A DNA stretch of 64,000 bases from Xanthomonas massiliensis (GTDB lineage: Bacteria; Pseudomonadota; Gammaproteobacteria; Xanthomonadales; Xanthomonadaceae). Position numbers and translations under genes: made by a program. Position 1 is the first letter of the stretch, and each line of letters begins with the position of its first letter. Below are positions 1-7,695 of this stretch, piece by piece. The DNA lies in the NCBI RefSeq assembly GCF_900018785.1, contig NZ_FCOY01000007.1, forward strand, positions 62,001 to 126,000. The letters run 5' to 3'. Under the pieces are notes generated by a model that was not told the origin of the DNA, searched no databases, and saw nothing but the letters and a program-made list of their open reading frames with translations.

Positions 1-1704
1 CACGGCACCGGCGCCTCGCGCGGCTGCGTGCTGGGCCGCGCCCGGATCCGCCAGTCGCCCAGCATCGAGCCCGCCCGCAAGCACGTTCCCGCCGAACAGG
101 TCGAGGCCGAACTGCAGCGCCTGCATGCCGCCGTGGAGGCCGCGCGCGCGGAGATGCAGGCCCTGCGCGGGCGCCTGCAGGGCGCCCTGGCCGGCGAGGT
201 CGGCGAGTTCCTCGACCTGCACGCGCTGCTGCTGGACGATCCGGAACTGCTGTTCGGCCTGGACGAGCTGGTGCGCGAGGGCCGCTACGGCGCCGAGTAC
301 GCCCTGCGCGTGCAGCGCGACCGGCTGGCGAGCGTGTTCGAGAACATGGACGACGCCTACCTGCGCAGCCGCATGGACGACCTGGACCATGTGATCGACC
401 GCATCCTCGCCTTCCTGCAGGCGCGCCCGGCCGACGCCAAGGGCCTGGCCGGCGAGATCCTGGTATGCGCCACGGTGGCGCCGTCCGAGCTGGCCCAGCT
501 GCAGGCCCAGGGCGTCGTCGGCGTGGTCGCCGCCGCCGGCAGCCCGCTCTCGCACAGCGCGATCCTGGCACGCAGCCTGCACCTCCCGCTGGTGGTCGGC
601 GCGCCCGAGGTGCTGCGCCAGGTGCGCGACGGCGCGGCGCTGATCATCGACGGCGAGAGCGGCGAGGTGATCGCCGAGCCCGGCCCGCAGGACCTGCGCG
701 GCTACCGCGCGCGCATCCGCGAGCAGGCCCGCGAACGGCGCGAGCTGGCGCGCCTGCGCGACAAGCCCAGCCGTACCCGCGACGAGGTGGACATCACCCT
801 GCGCGCCAATGCCGAATCGCGCGAGGACATCGCCCGGGCCCATGCCCTGGGCGCGGCCGGGCTGGGGCTGTACCGCACCGAGTTCCTGTTCCTGCAGCGC
901 GACAGCCTGCCCGGCGAGGAGGAACAGTTCCGCGTCTACCGCGACGCCGTGCTGGGCATGAGCGGGCGCCCGGTGACCTTCCGCACCCTGGACCTGGGCG
1001 CGGACAAGGCCGACCGCGCCGGACTGGTGGCCGAGGGCGAGGCCAACCCGGCGCTGGGCCTGCGCGGGCTGCGCCTGTCGCTGGCGCGCCCGGCGATCTT
1101 CGACGCCCAGCTGCGCGCCCTGCTGCGCGCGTCCGGCTACGGCCCGGTGCGCATCCTGCTGCCGATGGTCACCGCGCGCGCCGAGATCCTGGCGGTGCGC
1201 CGCCGCCTGCGCCGGCTGGAGAAGCGCCTGCGCGAGGAGGGCCACGAGGTGGCCATGCAGGTACCGCTGGGGGCGATGATCGAGGTGCCGGCCGCCGCGA
1301 TCGCCCTGGCCGGGTTCGTGCGCGAGGTGGACTTCCTGTCCATCGGCACCAACGACCTGGTGCAGTACCTGCTGGCCGCCGATCGCGACAACGCCGCGCT
1401 GGAGACGCTGTATTCGCCGCTGGAACCGGCGGTGCTGCAGCTGCTGGCGCAGGTGATCGCCACCGGTGCCGCGCACGGGCGGCCGGTGGCGGTGTGCGGG
1501 GAGATGGCCGGCGACCCGCGCCTGGCGCCGATGCTGCTGGCCCTGGGCCTGACCGAGTTCAGCCTGCACCCGGCGGGCCTGCTGGAGCTGCGCCAGGCGA
1601 TCCGAGCCACCGACCTGCGGGCCCTGCGCGCGCGCGCCGGCAAGCTGCTGCAGGCACGCGACCGGCGCGCGGTCGAGCGCTGGCTGCAGGCGCCCCCGGC
1701 CTGA
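1..1704 (+). CDS. ptsI: PTS enzyme I (phosphoenolpyruvate-protein phosphotransferase), 5' end outside window
   Basis: Enzyme I takes phosphate from PEP and passes it to HPr, the first step of a phosphotransferase relay in the cytoplasm. The frame is open from base 1 and the first codons read GTGASRG, the usual enzyme I N-terminal strand, so only a few residues are missing. The phospho-histidine site reads SPLSHSAILAR. The PEP-binding barrel shows LYRTEFLF, RTLDLGADK, NPALGLRGLR, MIEVPAAA, FLSIGTNDLVQYLLAADR and the catalytic CGEMAGD. About 567 residues are visible, the normal length. mgtE follows 116 bases downstream. In xanthomonads an HPr-EI-mgtE order is common, and I infer a mainly regulatory (PTS-Ntr-like or single fructose-system) role. 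No other PTS gene is in view. Confidence 0.93.
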   Translation, partial: HGTGASRGCVLGRARIRQSPSIEPARKHVPAEQVEAELQRLHAAVEAARAEMQALRGRLQGALAGEVGEFLDLHALLLDDPELLFGLDELVREGRYGAEYALRVQRDRLASVFENMDDAYLRSRMDDLDHVIDRILAFLQARPADAKGLAGEILVCATVAPSELAQLQAQGVVGVVAAAGSPLSHSAILARSLHLPLVVGAPEVLRQVRDGAALIIDGESGEVIAEPGPQDLRGYRARIREQARERRELARLRDKPSRTRDEVDITLRANAESREDIARAHALGAAGLGLYRTEFLFLQRDSLPGEEEQFRVYRDAVLGMSGRPVTFRTLDLGADKADRAGLVAEGEANPALGLRGLRLSLARPAIFDAQLRALLRASGYGPVRILLPMVTARAEILAVRRRLRRLEKRLREEGHEVAMQVPLGAMIEVPAAAIALAGFVREVDFLSIGTNDLVQYLLAADRDNAALETLYSPLEPAVLQLLAQVIATGAAHGRPVAVCGEMAGDPRLAPMLLALGLTEFSLHPAGLLELRQAIRATDLRALRARAGKLLQARDRRAVERWLQAPPA

Positions 1705-1761
1705 TCGCGGTGCCGCCGCCGCAGGCACGCAGCCGGCGTGCATGCGTCATCGGCCGCGGGC

Positions 1762-1767
1762 GATAAT
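1762..1767 (+). promoter_or_regulatory. Candidate -10 element for mgtE
   Basis: GATAAT lies in the 116-base gap after ptsI, about 54 bases before the mgtE ATG. It is a near-consensus sigma-70 -10 box in otherwise GC-rich DNA. No good -35 hexamer is seen 16-18 bases upstream. It suggests that mgtE can be transcribed independently of ptsI. Confidence 0.45.
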
Positions 1768-1820
1768 GCCGCACTGACCTGCGCGCGCCCCGCGCGCCCG
1801 CCCCCGGAGACCGCCCGCGC

Positions 1821-3182
1821 ATGGCCGAGATCGCACGCCACGACAAGACCGCGCGCCAGTTGCGCCTGCTGTCCGACGCCCTGGACAGCGGCCGGCTGGG
1901 CCCGGTGCGGCGTCTGGTCAACACCCTCTCGCCGGCCGAGATCGGCAACCTGCTCGAATCGCTGCCGCCGGGCAAGCGCGAGGTCGTGTGGGGCCTGGTC
2001 GACCAGGAGGACGATGGCGAGGTGCTGGTCCACGTCGGCGACGAGGTGCGCGAAAGCCTGCTGGCCGACATGGACCCGGACGAGATCATCGCCGCGGTCG
2101 AGGACCTGGACATCGACGACCTCGCCGACCTGGTCGAGGACCTGCCGGACACGGTCATCGACGAGGTCCTCAAGTCGATGGACCGGGAGAACCGCGAACG
2201 GCTGGAGCAGGTGCTGTCCTATCCCGAGGACACCGCCGGGCGCCTGATGAACCCGGACGTGGTCACCGTGCGCGCCGACGTCAATATCGACGTGGTGCTG
2301 CGCTACCTGCGCCTGCGCGGCGAGCTGCCCGACCACACCGACCACCTGTTCGTGGTCACCAAGCGCCACCAGTACCTGGGCCGGGTGCCGCTGGCCGCGC
2401 TGGTCACCCACGAGCCGTCCACCCCGGTCAACCGCCTGATCGACGACGAGCAGCCAGCCATCGACGTGGAGGAGCACGCCAACGAGGTCGCGCGCAAGTT
2501 CTCCGACCACGACTGGGTGTCCGCGCCGGTGGTGGACGACAACAACATCCTGGTCGGGCGCATCACCATCGACGACGTGGTCGACATCATCCGCGACCAG
2601 GCCGAGCACCGGGTCATGGGCGCGGCCGGCCTGGACGAGGAGGAGGACCTGTTCTCGCCGGTATGGCGCGCCATGCGCCGGCGCTCGGTGTGGCTGTCGG
2701 TGAACCTGTGCACCGCCTTCGTCGCCTCCAGCGTGGTCGGCCAGTTCGAGGGCACCATCGACAAGCTGGTGGCGCTGGCGGTGCTGATGCCGATCGTCGC
2801 CGGCCTCGGCGGCAACGCCGGCACCCAGGTGCTGGCGCTGATGGTGCGCGGCCTGGCGCTGGGCCAGGTCGGCGCCTCCAACGCGCGCACCCTGCTGTGG
2901 AAGGAAGTGCGCGTGGCCCTGCTCAACGGCCTGATGCTGGGCGCGGTGCTGGGCACGATCGTGCTGCTGTGGTTCCACAATCCGGGCCTGTCGCTGGTGA
3001 TCGCCACCGCGCTCACCCTGAACCTGCTGCTGGCCGCGCTGGCCGGCGTGCTGGTGCCGCTGACCCTGAAGCGCTTCGGCTTCGACCCGGCGCTGGCCAG
3101 CGGCATCTTCCTGACCGCGATCACCGACTCGATGGGCTTTTTCAGCTTCCTCGGCCTGGCCACACTGATCCTGCTGCGCTGA
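1821..3182 (+). CDS. mgtE: Magnesium transporter MgtE
   Basis: Mg2+-gated Mg2+ channel of the inner membrane. The 453-residue protein has the family architecture. An acidic N-terminal MgtE_N superhelical domain (about residues 40-140, rich in EDL and DD pairs) is followed by two CBS domains (about 145-265). Five C-terminal transmembrane helices start near residue 290. The pore signature GGNAGTQ is present, and the last helix carries the conserved Asp in TDSMGFFSFLGLAT, which corresponds to the ion-selecting Asp of the family. A GGAGA ribosome-binding site lies just before the ATG. It sits downstream of ptsI with its own -10-like box. The CBS and N domains sense cytosolic Mg2+ in characterised members. 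Confidence 0.96.
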   Translation: MAEIARHDKTARQLRLLSDALDSGRLGPVRRLVNTLSPAEIGNLLESLPPGKREVVWGLVDQEDDGEVLVHVGDEVRESLLADMDPDEIIAAVEDLDIDDLADLVEDLPDTVIDEVLKSMDRENRERLEQVLSYPEDTAGRLMNPDVVTVRADVNIDVVLRYLRLRGELPDHTDHLFVVTKRHQYLGRVPLAALVTHEPSTPVNRLIDDEQPAIDVEEHANEVARKFSDHDWVSAPVVDDNNILVGRITIDDVVDIIRDQAEHRVMGAAGLDEEEDLFSPVWRAMRRRSVWLSVNLCTAFVASSVVGQFEGTIDKLVALAVLMPIVAGLGGNAGTQVLALMVRGLALGQVGASNARTLLWKEVRVALLNGLMLGAVLGTIVLLWFHNPGLSLVIATALTLNLLLAALAGVLVPLTLKRFGFDPALASGIFLTAITDSMGFFSFLGLATLILLR

Positions 3183-3193
3183 GGCCGCCGGCG

Positions 3194-3820
3194 ATGGAAC
3201 GGCTTGCCCGGCTGGTGGAATGGAACGATGCGCGCGGCTACGGCTTCGTCGAACTGGTCGAGCCCGGCGCCGGCCTGCCGCACCGCCTGTTCCTGCACAT
3301 CGCCGACTACCGCCTGATGGGGCGCCGCCCGGAAGCCGGCGAGCTGCTGCACGTCGTCCCGGTGCGCCAGCCCGACGGCCGCTGGCGCGCCAGCCGCGCG
3401 GTGCGGGCGGCATCGCGCGCGCACCGGCGGGTCCGCGCCGACGCCGCGCAGGCACGTCATCTCGCCTCGCCGACCACCTGGCTGCCGCCGCTGCTGGTGG
3501 CGGCGTTCGCGGCCCTGGCCGGCTGGGCCGCGTGGCGGCAGCGCCTGCCCGCGCCGCTGGCCTGGGCGCTGGCCGCGGTCAACCTGCTGGCGTTCCTGGC
3601 CTACTGGCAGGACAAGCGCGCGGCGCAGGCCGGCGCCCGGCGCACCCCGGAAACCACGCTGCACGCGCTGGAACTGCTCGGCGGCTGGCCCGCCGCCTGG
3701 CTCGCCCAGCAGTGCTTCCGCCACAAGACGCGCAAGCCCGCGTTCCGCTGGACATTCCTGCTGGCATCGCTGCTCAATCTCGCGCTGCTGGCCGCTTTCA
3801 TCCTGGGGAGGGGCCGGTGA
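3194..3820 (+). CDS. Cold-shock-like domain fused to DUF1294 membrane domain
   Basis: The 208-residue protein has two parts. Residues 1 to about 65 resemble a cold-shock/OB fold (VEWNDARGYGFVE, then LFLHIADY), a nucleic-acid-binding signature. Residues about 95-205 form a DUF1294 membrane domain with hydrophobic helices near 98-115, 120-138 and 185-205. The typical family motif appears as YWQDKRAAQ...ETTLH and HKTRKPAFRW. This fusion is known in proteobacteria, but its function is not established. The ATG is 11 bases after the mgtE stop, so the two are probably co-transcribed. I infer a role at the membrane-RNA interface only from the domains. Confidence 0.85.
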   Translation: MERLARLVEWNDARGYGFVELVEPGAGLPHRLFLHIADYRLMGRRPEAGELLHVVPVRQPDGRWRASRAVRAASRAHRRVRADAAQARHLASPTTWLPPLLVAAFAALAGWAAWRQRLPAPLAWALAAVNLLAFLAYWQDKRAAQAGARRTPETTLHALELLGGWPAAWLAQQCFRHKTRKPAFRWTFLLASLLNLALLAAFILGRGR

Positions 3821-3868
3821 AATGGCGATGGCGCCGCCGGCCCGCGCCCCGAAGACCCGGAGGTTCCG

Positions 3869-4711
3869 ATGACCCGCTGTTCCCTGTTGCGTCCGCTGCG
3901 TGCAGGCCTGTGCCTGCTCGTGCTGCTTGCCCTGTCGGCCTGCGCCGCCGTGCGGCCTGACCCGGCACCGGCGGGCGGCCGCTTCGTCGCGCGCACGCTG
4001 CAGCTGGACGGCCACGCCTGGCGCTACCAGGTGTTCGTGCCGGCGCGGCGCGATCCCGCCGGCACGCCGGTGGTGCTGTTCCTGCACGGTTCCGGCGAGC
4101 GCGGCGACGACGGGATCGCCCAGACCCGGGCCGGCCTGGGCCCGTACCTGCGCGCGCACGCCGCCGACTTCCCCGCCATCGTGGTGCTGCCGCAGGTCCC
4201 GGAAGGGGCCGAATGGGCCGGGGCCAACGTGCGCATGGCGCTGGCCGCGCTGGATGCGGCCAGCCGCGAGTTCGGCGGCGATCCGCGCCGCACCTACCTG
4301 ACCGGCATGTCGATGGGCGGCTACGGCACCTGGGAGACCGCGCTGGCCGCGCCCGGCCGCTTCGCCGCGCTGGTACCGGTGTGCGGCGGCGTGCGCGTGC
4401 CGCATCCCGACCGCCCCACCCTGCGCGTGGCCGAGGTCGCCGACCTGCCCGATCCCTACGCCGCCCTGGCCGCCCGCATCGGCAACACCCCGGTGTGGAT
4501 GTTCCATGGCGCCCTGGACGACCTGGTGCACCCGGACGACGACCGCCGCCTGTACCGGGCGTTCCTGCAGGCCGGGGCCGCCGACGTGCGCTACACCGAA
4601 TACCCGCGGGGCAACCACAACGCCTGGGACGCCACTTACGCCGATCCGGCGATGTGGGCCTGGCTGTTCTCGCAGCGCAATCCCGCCGCGGCCGCGGAGC
4701 CGGCACGATGA
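3869..4711 (+). CDS. Lipoprotein alpha/beta hydrolase (phospholipase/carboxylesterase or PHB-depolymerase-like)
   Basis: Secreted or lipid-anchored esterase-type hydrolase. The N-terminus has a basic start, a hydrophobic stretch and the lipobox LSAC, predicting lipidation at Cys near residue 28. The alpha/beta-hydrolase core shows an oxyanion-type GSGERGDDG strand-loop, the nucleophile elbow GMSMGGYGTW (Ser), an Asp in GALDDLVHPDDD and the catalytic His in PRGNHNAW. The length of 280 residues fits. The substrate is unknown; relatives act on carboxyl esters of small or polymeric substrates. An AGACCCGGAGG-like site precedes the ATG. The last codons overlap the start of the next gene in an ATGA arrangement, suggesting translational coupling. 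Confidence 0.85.
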   Translation: MTRCSLLRPLRAGLCLLVLLALSACAAVRPDPAPAGGRFVARTLQLDGHAWRYQVFVPARRDPAGTPVVLFLHGSGERGDDGIAQTRAGLGPYLRAHAADFPAIVVLPQVPEGAEWAGANVRMALAALDAASREFGGDPRRTYLTGMSMGGYGTWETALAAPGRFAALVPVCGGVRVPHPDRPTLRVAEVADLPDPYAALAARIGNTPVWMFHGALDDLVHPDDDRRLYRAFLQAGAADVRYTEYPRGNHNAWDATYADPAMWAWLFSQRNPAAAAEPAR

Positions 4712-5436
4712 ACCGCGGGCGTGCCGGCGCGGCGCTGGTCGGGCTGGTGCTCGCCGCGTGCGCCGGCGCGCAGGCGCAGAACGTGGTGGAGACACGCCTG
4801 CCGGCCGCCGCGGCCGCCCCGGCGGTCGGCAGCGGGTACCGGGAGCAGGTGGACCGGGCCACGCGCGCCGTCCTCGCCGGGGATGTCGAGGCGGCCATGC
4901 CGGCCCTGCGCCAGGCCGTGGCCTATTGCGACCGGCAGTTGGCGCAGCCCGGCCTGCGCTTCGTCAGCGTCGGCACGGCGCGGGAATACGAGCGCTACGC
5001 CGCCACGCACCCGGCCGCCACGCCGCTGGAATGGCTGGACATGGCCTGCCCGCGCGCCTACCACATGACCGGCTACGTGCTGGCCGGGCAAGGCCGGCAC
5101 GCCGAAGCGCTGCCCTGGCTGGACAAGGCCATCGCCCTGGCCCCGTACTTCCCGGACCCGGCCAACGAACGTGCTGCGGCACTGAACCGGCTCGGGCGGC
5201 TGGACGAGGCGATCGCCGGCTACCGCCAGGTGCTGGAGCTGGCACGGGCCGATCCCGGCGCCGCCTACATCGCGCCGCTGGCCTGGCGCGGCATCGGCTG
5301 GGCCCTGGCCGAGAAGCGCGACTGGGGCGCGGCCAGGACGGCCTACGAGACCTCGCTCCGGCTCGATCCGGGCAATGCGCTGGCGCGCTCGGAGCTGGAC
5401 TACATCGCCCGCCAGGCGGACGCATCGCCGCCCTGA
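4708..5436 (+). CDS. Secreted TPR-repeat protein
   Basis: The 242-residue protein starts with a signal peptide (GAALVGLVLAACAGAQAQ). LAAC is a possible lipobox, so either a periplasmic protein or a lipoprotein is possible. The rest is helical. At least two to three tetratricopeptide motifs are recognisable, for example GRHAEALPWLDKAIALAPYF, GRLDEAIAGYRQVLELA and RDWGAARTAYETSLRLDPGN. Such repeats bind peptides or partner proteins. The start codon overlaps the stop of the upstream hydrolase (ATGA), so the pair is probably one operon and may function together; no specific partner can be named. The gene ends 27 bases from a convergent permease. Confidence 0.8.
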   Translation: MNRGRAGAALVGLVLAACAGAQAQNVVETRLPAAAAAPAVGSGYREQVDRATRAVLAGDVEAAMPALRQAVAYCDRQLAQPGLRFVSVGTAREYERYAATHPAATPLEWLDMACPRAYHMTGYVLAGQGRHAEALPWLDKAIALAPYFPDPANERAAALNRLGRLDEAIAGYRQVLELARADPGAAYIAPLAWRGIGWALAEKRDWGAARTAYETSLRLDPGNALARSELDYIARQADASPP

Positions 5437-5463
5437 GACCGGCGCCGCGCGGCCGGTGCGGCC

Positions 5464-6846
5464 TCAGCCCGGTGCCCGGCCCCAGCGATGGGTCGCCGCG
5501 CAGGCCAGCGCGATGGCCGCGGTGAGCGCCACCATCGACAGGAACTGGGCACGCGAATCCGGCGAGAGCAGCAGCAGCACGAACACCAGCGCCAGGATCG
5601 CCAGGCCGGCGGCGGTCAGCCACGGGAAGCCGGCCATGCGGAACGGCAGCGCCCGGCCGGCGCGGTCCGCGCGCCGGCGCAGCACCAGCTGCGAGACCAG
5701 CGAGATCGTCCACACCAGCAGGCAGGTGGCGCCGACCACGTTCAGCAGCACCGGCAGCACCCGGCCCGGGAACAGCAGCTCCAGCACCGCGGCGGCGAAC
5801 CCGAAGGCGACGCTGGCCAGCACCGACGCACGCGGCACGCCGCTGGCGCTGGCCCGTCCCAGCGCGTGCGGGGCCTCGCCGCGCCGCGCCAGCGAGGCGA
5901 GCATGCGCGAGGCGCCGTACAGGTTGGCGTTGAGCGCCGACAGCAGCGCCACCACCGCCACCAGGGTGATCGCGGTGGCCGCGCCCGGGATGTGGGCGAT
6001 CTGCAGCACCGCGGCGAACGGCGACTTCAGCGCCGGGCTGGTCCACGGCACCGCCGCCACGATCACCGCCAGCGAGCCGATGTAGAACACCAGGATGCGC
6101 CAGGCCACGGTGCGGATGGTGCGCGCCAGGCTGCGCGCCGGATCGGCGGTCTCCGCCGCGGCCAGGGCGACGATCTCGGTGCCGCCGAAGGCGAACACCA
6201 CCACCAGCAGCGCCGCGCCGATGCCGCGCATGCCGGCCGGGGCGAAACCGCCCTGGCCCAGCAGGTTGGCCAGCCCGGGCGAGGCCGCATGCGGCAGCCA
6301 GCCGGCCAGCAAGGCGACGCCGATGGCGATGAAGGCCAGGATCGCCACCACCTTGAGGATCGCGAACCAGAACTCGAACTCGCCGAAGTTGCGCACGCCC
6401 AGCAGGTTGATCGCGGTGAACGCGGCCATGAACGCCAGCGCCAGGCCCGGCACCGGCAGCGCCGGCCAGACCGTGGCCAGCAACCCGGCCGCACCGACCG
6501 CCTCGGCGGCGATGACGATCACGATCTGCAGCCACCACAGCCAGCCCACGGTGGCCCCGGCGGTGGCGCCCAGCGCATCGGCCGCGTACACCGAGAACGC
6601 GCCGCTGGCCGGCTTGGCCGCGGCCATCTCGCCGAGCGCGTTCATCACGATGATCACCAGCGCGCCGGCCACCAGGTAGGACACCAGCACCGCCGGCCCG
6701 GCCAGCTGCACGCCCACGCCCGAGCCCAGGAACAGGCCCGCGCCGATGGCGCTGCCCAGCCCCATCATCACCAGCTGGCGCGGCTTGAGGGCATGGCCGG
6801 CGGCCGGCGCGGACACGGGCGGGGAGGAGGCGGGGGTCTGTGGCAT
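5464..6846 (-). CDS. Amino acid permease (APC superfamily)
   Basis: Inner-membrane amino-acid/proton symporter of 460 residues with about 12 transmembrane segments. The first helix carries the APC signature GLGSAIGAGLFLGSG after a KPRQLVMM leader. Helix 2-3 has the GEMAAAKPASGAFSVYA motif typical of the AAT family (GabP, AnsP, ProY). Other landmarks are AFGGTEIVALAAAETADPARS and SALNANLYGASRMLASLARRGEAP. The substrate cannot be read from the sequence. The chosen ATG gives the usual short cytoplasmic N-terminus. A TATCGT box sits about 30 bases upstream in the divergent region shared with the next gene. Confidence 0.9.
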   Translation of the reverse strand: MPQTPASSPPVSAPAAGHALKPRQLVMMGLGSAIGAGLFLGSGVGVQLAGPAVLVSYLVAGALVIIVMNALGEMAAAKPASGAFSVYAADALGATAGATVGWLWWLQIVIVIAAEAVGAAGLLATVWPALPVPGLALAFMAAFTAINLLGVRNFGEFEFWFAILKVVAILAFIAIGVALLAGWLPHAASPGLANLLGQGGFAPAGMRGIGAALLVVVFAFGGTEIVALAAAETADPARSLARTIRTVAWRILVFYIGSLAVIVAAVPWTSPALKSPFAAVLQIAHIPGAATAITLVAVVALLSALNANLYGASRMLASLARRGEAPHALGRASASGVPRASVLASVAFGFAAAVLELLFPGRVLPVLLNVVGATCLLVWTISLVSQLVLRRRADRAGRALPFRMAGFPWLTAAGLAILALVFVLLLLSPDSRAQFLSMVALTAAIALACAATHRWGRAPG

Positions 6847-7008
6847 CGCGACGCGGTCCGGACGGCAAAGCCGGACACGATAGCCTGTTTTCCGCCCCCC
6901 GCGGACGCACCGCGGCGGCGGCACGGGCTCCGGTCGCGGCCGGCCCTCACGCGCCGCCGACAGCCGCGCCGCTATGACGACGGCCATCCCACCGCAACGG
7001 CCACGTCC

Positions 7009-7620
7009 ATGAAGATCGCCCTGATCGGCGCCTCCGGCAATGTCGGCACCCGCATCCTCCAGGAGCTGGTGCAGCGCGGCCACGCGGTGACCGCCATCGC
7101 CCGGCACCCGGCGCGCATCCCGCTGCTGCCCGGCGTGCATGCCGAACGCGGCGACATCGCCGATCCGGTGGCCCTGGCCGCCCAGCTCAAGGGCCACGAG
7201 GTGGTGGTCAGCGCGGTGCGGTTCCTGGACGCCGATCCGGTCATCCTGATCGGCGCGGTGAAAGGATCCGGCGCGCGGCGCTACCTGGTGGTCGGCGGCG
7301 CCGGCAGCCTGGAGATCGCCCCCGGCAGGCGGCTGCTCGACGCACCGGACTTCCCCGCCGCCGCCCGGCCCGAGGCCGAGGCCGGGGTGCGCTTCCTGGA
7401 GGTGCTGCGGCGCGAGCACCCGCTGGACTGGGTGTTCGTCTCGCCCTCGGCGCTGTTCGCGCCGGGCGAACGCACCGGCCACTTCCGCATCGGCGGCGAC
7501 CGGCTGCTGACCACGGCCGACGGCCAGAGCCGCATCTCCTTCGAGGATTTCGCCATCGCCCTGGTGGACGAGATCGAGACCCCGGCCCACCACCGCGAGC
7601 GTTTCACCGTCGGCTACTGA
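7009..7620 (+). CDS. NAD(P)-binding short-chain oxidoreductase (SDR_a5 / YwnB-like)
   Basis: The 203-residue protein has an N-terminal Rossmann fold with the dinucleotide motif GASGNVG and a typical RGHAVTAIARHP second strand. LVVGGAGSLEIAPG and VFVSPSALFAPGERTG are hallmarks of the NmrA/YwnB-like atypical SDR group. These proteins bind NAD(P)H; some are reductases or redox sensors, and the substrate of this one is unknown. It is divergent from the permease with a 162-base intergenic region. That region contains no obvious repressor site. Confidence 0.85.
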   Translation: MKIALIGASGNVGTRILQELVQRGHAVTAIARHPARIPLLPGVHAERGDIADPVALAAQLKGHEVVVSAVRFLDADPVILIGAVKGSGARRYLVVGGAGSLEIAPGRRLLDAPDFPAAARPEAEAGVRFLEVLRREHPLDWVFVSPSALFAPGERTGHFRIGGDRLLTTADGQSRISFEDFAIALVDEIETPAHHRERFTVGY

Positions 7621-7695
7621 CGCCCGGCGCGCACCGCTGCGCGTCGATCGGTGCCTGCAACCTGAACCGATTCGTCCGATACTGGTGCCCTTGGA

